Positions 6,305 through 10,959 of a stretch of DNA of 10,959 nucleotides are shown here, in pieces (position 1 is the first letter of the stretch; each line of letters opens with the position of its first letter). Made by a program: the position numbers and the translations under genes. This stretch comes from CAZYJD01 sp964647785 (GTDB taxonomy: Bacteria; Bacteroidota; Bacteroidia; NS11-12g; UBA9320). The stretch lies in the NCBI GenBank assembly GCA_964647785.1, contig CAZYJD010000068.1, positions 1 through 10,959 of the forward strand, written 5' to 3'. The notes below the pieces were generated by a model. The model was not told the DNA's origin, searched no databases, and saw nothing but the letters and a program-made list of their open reading frames with translations.

Positions 6305-6312
6305 ATCTTGTA
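6305..6312 (-). promoter_or_regulatory. TACAAGAT leader octamer of copy 2
   Basis: The minus strand carries TACAAGAT 8 nt before the chosen start codon at 6296, the same octamer as before copy 1. This also supports the shorter start, since from 6341 the octamer would lie inside the coding region. Confidence 0.42.
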
Positions 6313-6345
6313 CTATTCTGTAGGCATTTTTTTAGACTCACTATG

Positions 6346-6373
6346 AACTGTTAACTATCAACTATCAACTATC
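6346..6373. repeat. Heptamer array (AACTATC), four units
   Basis: One degenerate unit AACTGTT (6346-6352) is followed by three perfect AACTATC units (6353-6373). The array ends 3 nt from the fadN stop codon (6377-6379), the same placement as the TCTGACT array beside the thiolase stop. With the array at 5880-5907, which carries related units in the opposite orientation, it brackets four-helix-bundle gene 2 in a unit of 494 bp. Confidence 0.82.
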
Positions 6374-6376
6374 AAA

Positions 6377-8785
6377 TCAATTTCTCAACGGCTTCCCCGT
6401 CTTCAACATGCTCTGCAATCTCTCCAAAGTTTTGCGTTCGCCGCAGAGGGAGAGGAAGGCTTCGCGTTCCAGGTCGAGCAGGTATTGCTCGGAGACCAGG
6501 GTGGGTTGGCTGAGGTCGCCGCCGGCCATGACCCATGCCAGTTTGCGGGCTATTTTCTTGTCGTGTTCGCTGGCATAATTGCCAATGGAGAATGCTTCCA
6601 CCCCGGCGTACAATGCGCCCAGGGCGGTTCTTCCCAAGACCATGATGTCTTCTCTTTCGGTGGGTTGCACATAGCCGGCATCCCAGAGGTCGATTACCTT
6701 TTGTTTGGCTTGCGCGATGAGTCGGCTTTGGTTGATCACCATTTCGTCTTTGTCGTGATGCAGGTAGCCGTAATCAAAGGCCTCCATGGCCGAGGTGGCC
6801 ACTTTTGCCGTGGCAATGGTGGTGAAGCGCTCCTGCAGGGTAGGTAATTGTGGGTCATTCGGGCCAAAATGATCACTTGCCCTTAACACAAATTCTTTGG
6901 TGCCCCCACCTCCGGGGATCACACCTACGCCGAACTCCACCAGTCCGATATAGGTTTCGGCAGCTGCTACGGCCGCATCGGCATGCAGGGTCATTTCGCA
7001 GCCGCCACCCAGGGTGAGGCCATGGGGTGCAATCACAACCGGTATGGAAGAATAGCGCAATCGCATCACGGTTTTCTGAAACTGCCGGATGGCCATGTTC
7101 AGTTCATCCCATTCCTGCTCCAAGGCCAGCATAAAGATCATGGCGATGTTGGCGCCAGCTGAGAAGTTGGGCGCGTCGTTCCCGATCACCAAACCCTTCC
7201 AGCCCTGTTCTTCTGCAATGGCAATGGATTTATTGATGCCCTGCAGCACTTCGCCTCCAATGGAGTTCATTTTGGTGTGGAATTCCAGGCAGAGCACGCC
7301 ATCGCCGATATCGTGCAGGGTGCAGCCCTTGTTTTTCCAAACCGGGTTCAGGCTGCGGTAATTATCGAGTAATATGGTGTTTTCCTGTCCGGGGATGAGT
7401 TCGTAGGATTTGCTTTGAATGTTGTAGAAGTACCTTCTGCCTTCCTTGCTGGTGTAGAAACTGTTGATTCCGCCCTCCAGCATTTCAAGAACCCATGCGG
7501 GAAGAGCATTTCCATTCCGCTGACAGGCATCTGCCATTCGGCGAACACTGAGAACATCCCAGATTTCAAATGGCCCCAAATCCCAACCAAATCCGGCGCG
7601 CATGGCATCGTCGATCTGATAAAGGTGGTCGGCTATTTCTCCTGTGCGATGGGCAGCATAGGCAAACAGATGTTGATGCAGGCGGTTAAAGAATTCTGAG
7701 GCCTGATCGCCTGATTCCGAGAGAATGCGAAGGCGTTTTTTAAGGGAGTCGGTCTTGCGGGCTTCACCCACCGAGGCAAAACGCGGACTGCTTTTGGGTG
7801 CGTATTCAAAGCTCTTCAGATTGAGCGCTTCAATGATGCGATTGCCCTCTGCGTCTTTTGACTTTTTATAGAAGCCCTGTCCGCTTTTTTCTCCCAGCCA
7901 GCCCTGTTCAAGCATTTTTTCTACATAAGCCGGTATTTGGTACAGCTCAGCGGCTTCATCATCGGGGCAATTATCGCCCACTCCGCGTGCTACTTTAACG
8001 AGGGTGTCGATCCCCACCACATCGCAGGTTCTGAAGGTGGCAGATTTCGGGCGGCCACTCACCGGGCCCGTGATGGCATCCACTTCTTCAATGCTCATGC
8101 CCATTTCTTCCATCAAGCGGAAAATGGCCATGATGCTGAACACACCAACGCGATTGGCAATGAATGCCGGGGTGTCTTTGCATAGCACGGTTTCTTTACC
8201 GAGGAAAAGGTCTCCGAAGTGCATGAAGAACTGAAGCACCTCAGGATGTGTTTTCGAAGAGGGGATGATTTCCAGCAATCGCAGGTAGCGCGGCGGATTG
8301 AAAAAGTGGGTTCCGCAGAAGTGCTGCTGAAAGTCTTCCGAGCGCCCTTTGAGCATGAACTCAATGGGAATGCCCGAGGTATTGGAGGTGATGAGGCTGC
8401 CCGCTTTTCGGTATTGTTCCACCTTTTCGAAGACCTGCATTTTAATGTCGAGGCGTTCAACCACCGCTTCAATGATCCAGTCGCAGTCAGAGAGCAGGGA
8501 CATATCGTCTTCAAAGTTTCCGGTTTTGATGGCCGACAGCAGTTTTTTGCTGTACAGAGGAGCAGGGTTGCTGCGAACCGACTTTTGAAGCGATTGGTTC
8601 ACCAGTTGGTTGCGGGCTGATGGATCTTTCAGCGCTTCATCCGACAAGCCGGGTATAACTATATCGAGTAAACAAACCTGCAGACCGGCATTGGCGAAAT
8701 GACAAGCCAGGGCTGATCCCATTACTCCTGAGCCGAGCACGGCTACTTTCTTAACTTTTCTCTTGTGCGCTTCAATTACACTCAT
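6377..8785 (-). CDS. fadN: 3-hydroxyacyl-CoA dehydrogenase / enoyl-CoA hydratase fusion (FadN type)
   Basis: This 802-residue enzyme would carry out hydration and NAD-dependent oxidation in beta-oxidation. The dehydrogenase comes first: GSGVMG (18-23) is the NAD-binding turn, THFFNP (159-164) holds the catalytic His160, with Glu172 close by, and a C-terminal dehydrogenase domain follows to about 400. The crotonase domain is at the C-terminus: FSAGAN (541-546) and GLTLGGGCEM (589-598) form the oxyanion and acid sites, and Glu597 and Glu617 match the two catalytic glutamates of E. coli FadB. This order is the reverse of FadB and is that of Bacillus FadN, which also lies beside fadA and fadE. 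Its ATG overlaps the TetR stop as ATGA, so translation is probably coupled. All key residues are present. Confidence 0.95.
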   Translation of the reverse strand: MSVIEAHKRKVKKVAVLGSGVMGSALACHFANAGLQVCLLDIVIPGLSDEALKDPSARNQLVNQSLQKSVRSNPAPLYSKKLLSAIKTGNFEDDMSLLSDCDWIIEAVVERLDIKMQVFEKVEQYRKAGSLITSNTSGIPIEFMLKGRSEDFQQHFCGTHFFNPPRYLRLLEIIPSSKTHPEVLQFFMHFGDLFLGKETVLCKDTPAFIANRVGVFSIMAIFRLMEEMGMSIEEVDAITGPVSGRPKSATFRTCDVVGIDTLVKVARGVGDNCPDDEAAELYQIPAYVEKMLEQGWLGEKSGQGFYKKSKDAEGNRIIEALNLKSFEYAPKSSPRFASVGEARKTDSLKKRLRILSESGDQASEFFNRLHQHLFAYAAHRTGEIADHLYQIDDAMRAGFGWDLGPFEIWDVLSVRRMADACQRNGNALPAWVLEMLEGGINSFYTSKEGRRYFYNIQSKSYELIPGQENTILLDNYRSLNPVWKNKGCTLHDIGDGVLCLEFHTKMNSIGGEVLQGINKSIAIAEEQGWKGLVIGNDAPNFSAGANIAMIFMLALEQEWDELNMAIRQFQKTVMRLRYSSIPVVIAPHGLTLGGGCEMTLHADAAVAAAETYIGLVEFGVGVIPGGGGTKEFVLRASDHFGPNDPQLPTLQERFTTIATAKVATSAMEAFDYGYLHHDKDEMVINQSRLIAQAKQKVIDLWDAGYVQPTEREDIMVLGRTALGALYAGVEAFSIGNYASEHDKKIARKLAWVMAGGDLSQPTLVSEQYLLDLEREAFLSLCGERKTLERLQSMLKTGKPLRN

Positions 8786-9375
8786 GGTTTTTGCTCTTCA
8801 TTTATTGGTAAACCGGCAAGTTCGAATTGCCGGATGATGTTGTTGTTAACTCGGGTCAAAAATTCTGTTCGTCCATACATTTGCATCATCAGGACGGCCC
8901 CTTCTATTTGTTCCACGGCAATTTCTGCCTTTTCGCGGGCGTCTTCCTCCTTGAAAACATGCCCGTACAAATGCTCCATTGAAAGAATCCAGTCTTCGTA
9001 GAACGCCCTTATCTCGAGGGTGAAACGTTCAACCACATGCAGCGTTTCCAGGCCGATGTTCATCATAAAATCGCCCCCATTTTCTTCTAGAAAAACCTTT
9101 TCGCATTCATTTGCCAAGGCTCGCAATCGTTTAATGGGCGACAGATTGCTTTGGTAGGCGATGGAAAAAACTTTTTCGTTGTAATGTTTTCGCAGGCTTT
9201 GCAGCACTTCGATCATCAGTTCTTCCTTGCCGCTCACATAGTGGTAGAGGCTGCCTTTGAGCAGTCCACAGGCATCGGCAATATCCGACATGCGGGTGTT
9301 GTGATAGCCTTTCTCTTTGAAAACCCTCAAAGAGGCTTTCAGTAAATCTTTGCGTTCAATTTTCCTGCGTGGCAT
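8782..9375 (-). CDS. TetR-family regulator, probable acyl-CoA-responsive repressor of the fad operon
   Basis: This 197-residue protein has a TetR DNA-binding domain at residues 1-55; the helix-turn-helix is TRMSDIADACGLLKGSLYHY (27-46), followed by VSGKEELM. The remaining roughly 140 residues form a helical ligand domain without readable ligand motifs. It is the first gene of the operon and ends in a 4-nt overlap with fadN. Bacillus FadR, also of the TetR family, represses fad genes and is released by long-chain acyl-CoA; the same logic is inferred here from gene order, not from specificity residues. A palindrome over its own promoter supports autoregulation. The start at 9375 leaves only 8 residues before the first helix, so it cannot move far downstream. 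Confidence 0.93.
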   Translation of the reverse strand: MPRRKIERKDLLKASLRVFKEKGYHNTRMSDIADACGLLKGSLYHYVSGKEELMIEVLQSLRKHYNEKVFSIAYQSNLSPIKRLRALANECEKVFLEENGGDFMMNIGLETLHVVERFTLEIRAFYEDWILSMEHLYGHVFKEEDAREKAEIAVEQIEGAVLMMQMYGRTEFLTRVNNNIIRQFELAGLPINEEQKP

Positions 9376-9383
9376 TGTTGTTC

Positions 9384-9414
9384 CAAAGTTATGGATCTAT
9401 TGCATTATACCAAA
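9384..9414 (-). promoter_or_regulatory. Promoter of the TetR-fad operon
   Basis: On the minus strand TTTG (9414-9411) is followed after 19 nt by TAACTTTG (9391-9384), an exact match to the Bacteroidota -33/-7 pattern. Only 8 nt separate the -7 box from the ATG at 9375, so the predicted leader is at most a few nucleotides. A TATAAT sequence at 9404-9409 has no suitable -35 box. This is likely the main promoter for the 7-kb operon, since I see no good -7 box in the downstream gaps. Confidence 0.62.
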
Positions 9415-9420
9415 CGTTTG
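9411..9420. promoter_or_regulatory. Palindromic operator CAAACGTTTG
   Basis: A perfect 10-bp palindrome overlaps the -33 box of the operon promoter, 35 bp upstream of the TetR start codon. Position and symmetry fit an autoregulatory TetR operator. A looser dyad, TTGAT (9422-9426) and ATCAA (9433-9437), lies directly beside it and may extend the site. I did not find the same palindrome before the other genes I inspected. Confidence 0.58.
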
Positions 9421-9467
9421 TTTGATAAAATGATCAAGCGCTGAAAATCAGAATGCAAAGCATGCGA

Positions 9468-9923
9468 TCAGAGAATGGACTTTATCTGGTAGTTCTTCAA
9501 TTGAAAATCGAAGCTGTCGCCTTCAACCTTGCCCGCCATGAGTCTGCCCAATGGGCTGGCAGGAGAGATGACGCGTATGCTAAGATCGTTCAATTTCACC
9601 ATCCCGAGCGGTACGCACAGATAGCAGTAATCATCATTGAGAAGCACCAGCGATCCGGCCTGTACCTGTTTTGATAGCGGTTGATCTCCAAGGCGTTTCA
9701 GCAATTGTTTCATTCTGATCAGATCCGATTGCTGTTGCTGAAGCCTTTCCAGTTCAATCTGGTCCATGGCACGGCTGGTTTGGTATTTATCGCCTGCTGT
9801 GCTTCCTTCTTCGGTTTCAATGGAATCCTGCACATTGATGATGGCCTGCTTGAGTGTATCTAGCCTTTGATCCAGTGTTTCAATACAAAGGGCGTGCAAG
9901 GTTGATTTATCGGGTGCGCTCAT
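9468..9923 (-). CDS. GreA/GreB-family transcription elongation factor-like protein
   Basis: The 151-residue protein has the two-part Gre layout. Residues about 10-80 form a coiled-coil hairpin whose turn carries acidic residues (Glu36, Glu38, Glu39, Asp45) within TEEGSTAGDKYQTSRAM. Residues about 85-151 form the FKBP-like C-terminal domain with SPASPLGRLMAGKVEGDSF (120-138), the Gre signature region. Gre factors enter the RNA polymerase secondary channel and promote cleavage of backtracked RNA using acidic residues at the coiled-coil tip. The tip here is acidic but not identical to GreA, so competition or regulation without cleavage is also possible. Such proteins are sometimes mislabelled 3-oxoacyl-ACP synthase; no ketosynthase motif is present. 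It lies 92 bp upstream of the TetR gene on the same strand. Confidence 0.85.
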   Translation of the reverse strand: MSAPDKSTLHALCIETLDQRLDTLKQAIINVQDSIETEEGSTAGDKYQTSRAMDQIELERLQQQQSDLIRMKQLLKRLGDQPLSKQVQAGSLVLLNDDYCYLCVPLGMVKLNDLSIRVISPASPLGRLMAGKVEGDSFDFQLKNYQIKSIL

Positions 9924-9942
9924 AGATGCTTGCTAAAGGTTG

Positions 9943-9975
9943 AAAAGGTAATGGATTTTCTTTTCAGCTGTGCAA
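9943..9975 (-). promoter_or_regulatory. Possible promoter of the Gre-like gene
   Basis: On the minus strand TTG (9975-9973) is followed after 22 nt by TACCTTTT (9950-9943), which matches TAnnTTTG except at the last base. Transcription would begin about 15 nt before the start codon. It is a weak match in a 103-bp divergent gap, where the plus-strand gene shows no convincing promoter. Confidence 0.33.
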
Positions 9976-10026
9976 CATATTCGATGGAGGCGGTATCTTG
10001 CGAAGGAATGTTAACCCATCAATCTC

Positions 10027-10959
10027 ATGAAAAGATTTCTACTTCCCTTCTTGCTCATCGCTACCATCAGTAGTTATGGTCAAAACCTGAGGATTTCCGC
10101 TTCTCAAAATCCGAAGTGTCCGGGCCACCGGAGCATCCTCGAAGCCACCAAAGGCTTTTTCGGCTACCAATGGAATACCAATGATTCCGGTCGTACCATT
10201 ACGGTGATTAAGCCGGGCATCTACATTGTAAAGGCTTATGACTCCAATCGCAAGTGGTATACAGACTCCATCGAAATCAAAGATTTTCCTGTGCAGAAGG
10301 TGCAAGTTTCCGCAACACCCAACCCTATTTGCAAGGGCGATAGCGTGAAGTTATTGGCTTCGGCAGGTTTTAAAACCTATTTCTGGTCAGATGGCAACAC
10401 CAATAAGTCGGTTGGTACAAGCCGTGAAGTATGGGCGGCTGTGAATCAGAACACCACCTTTAATCTCACGGTGTATGATTCAAACAACTGCACCAATCAG
10501 GCCAGCGTTCGGGTGGAAATCAAGAACTGCGGCAGCAACACCAGCTGTCCAAAACTCATTTCTGCCTGGCCTAAAAAGCATTTATGCGGCAACAACGACA
10601 GCGTGTTATTAGAAGCCAAATCAGGCTATTCCACCTATTTTTGGATCACTCCTGATCAGGCCAATAACGGCAGTAAAAGCAGGGTGATAGACCTCAGCAA
10701 GCCCGGTCGTTACATTGTGGTGGTGACCGATCAGGCCAAAGATACCTGCCGCGATACCATTGAAATTACCCAAAGCAAATTGCCCGATTTAAGCATATCT
10801 GTTTCTCCGATCAAGCGCGGTTATTGCCCGGGTGATACGGTGAGCCTGGCAGCGAGCAAGGGCTTTGATTCTTATCAGTGGAGCACCCAGCAAAGCACGA
10901 GAGCGATCAAGCACATTTTCCAGTCGCAGGTAGAGTTTTGGGTGTATGGACGCCACAGC
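10027..10959 (+). CDS. Secreted Ig-like/PKD-like repeat protein, 5' part (runs off the window)
   Basis: The frame is open from the ATG at 10027 to the window end, giving 311 residues and no stop. Residues 1-19 form a signal peptide (hydrophobic LLPFLLIATIS, then SYGQ). After it come at least four beta-sandwich-like repeats of about 70-80 residues, starting near 21, 91, 175 and 255. Each has a Cys near its start, often before G/N-D (ICKGDSV, LCGNNDSV, YCPGDTV), then a hydrophobic stretch and a GF/GY-x-x-Y-x-W strand (GFFGYQW, GFKTYFW, GYSTYFW, GFDSYQW). Bacteroidota cell-surface and gliding or adhesion proteins often have such repeats and a C-terminal type IX secretion signal, but the C-terminus is not visible here. 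Specific function is unknown. The ATG is supported by the signal peptide that follows it. Confidence 0.85.
   Translation, partial: MKRFLLPFLLIATISSYGQNLRISASQNPKCPGHRSILEATKGFFGYQWNTNDSGRTITVIKPGIYIVKAYDSNRKWYTDSIEIKDFPVQKVQVSATPNPICKGDSVKLLASAGFKTYFWSDGNTNKSVGTSREVWAAVNQNTTFNLTVYDSNNCTNQASVRVEIKNCGSNTSCPKLISAWPKKHLCGNNDSVLLEAKSGYSTYFWITPDQANNGSKSRVIDLSKPGRYIVVVTDQAKDTCRDTIEITQSKLPDLSISVSPIKRGYCPGDTVSLAASKGFDSYQWSTQQSTRAIKHIFQSQVEFWVYGRHS

Noticed and set aside
6297..6341. Longer N-terminus for four-helix-bundle copy 2
   Set aside because: The extra residues have no counterpart in copy 1, and the region contains the TACAAGAT leader octamer shared by both genes.
4652..6373. Heptamer arrays as CRISPR repeats
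   Set aside because: Units are 7 bp with no spacers and no cas genes; they are simple tandem repeats.
9404..9409. TATAAT as a sigma70-type -10 box for the TetR gene
   Set aside because: The nearest TTG-like -35 candidate is about 22 nt away, too far, while an exact Bacteroidota -33/-7 pair overlaps the same region.
10039..10305. Minus-strand 88-codon open frame inside the secreted repeat protein
   Set aside because: It lies opposite a long open frame with a signal peptide and regular repeats, and has no motif of its own.

Overview
The window looks like a piece of a Bacteroidota chromosome. Three things point there. Promoter candidates fit the TTG/TAnnTTTG pattern of that phylum, and Shine-Dalgarno sequences are absent. 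The Gre-like factor, the four-helix-bundle proteins and the MauG-type lipoprotein are of kinds common in the phylum. At the right edge is a secreted protein with Ig-like repeats, which is also typical. The genus cannot be read from the sequence; free-living Flavobacteriales- or Chitinophagales-like lineages would fit.

Layout, left to right. (1) Positions 1-824 are AT-rich and hold the first part of a short-chain dehydrogenase on the minus strand, divergent from an HxlR-type regulator on the plus strand. The 78 bp between them hold two copies of one dyad, and the arms of the better copy carry a promoter -7 element for each gene. (2) Positions 825-1161 hold no gene I can support and lead into a MauG/CcpA-type di-heme peroxidase lipoprotein (1162-2334). 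(3) A minus-strand operon runs from 9375 to 2335: TetR regulator, 3-hydroxyacyl-CoA dehydrogenase/enoyl-CoA hydratase fusion (FadN type), thiolase (FadA) and acyl-CoA dehydrogenase (FadE). Two unrelated-looking small genes interrupt it, each encoding a four-helix-bundle protein of the 23S rRNA intervening-sequence (S23) family. (4) A GreA/GreB-like factor (9468-9923, minus) is followed by a divergent secreted repeat protein that runs off the right edge.

How the genes work together. FadE, FadN and FadA supply all four steps of one turn of fatty acid beta-oxidation: acyl-CoA to enoyl-CoA, hydration, oxidation, thiolysis. The order matches the Bacillus fadNAE operon. The TetR gene overlaps fadN by ATGA. 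It has its own promoter, whose -33 box lies in a perfect CAAACGTTTG palindrome, so an acyl-CoA-responsive autoregulatory switch is the simplest reading.

The most unusual signal is the pair of four-helix-bundle genes. Each sits in a different fad intergenic gap, is much more AT-rich than its neighbours, is preceded by the same TACAAGAT octamer just before its start codon, and is bordered by short inverted repeats and heptamer tandem arrays. The two bounded units are almost the same size (about 495 bp). This looks like a small transferable cassette, possibly handled at the RNA level like the rRNA intervening sequences that carry the same protein family.
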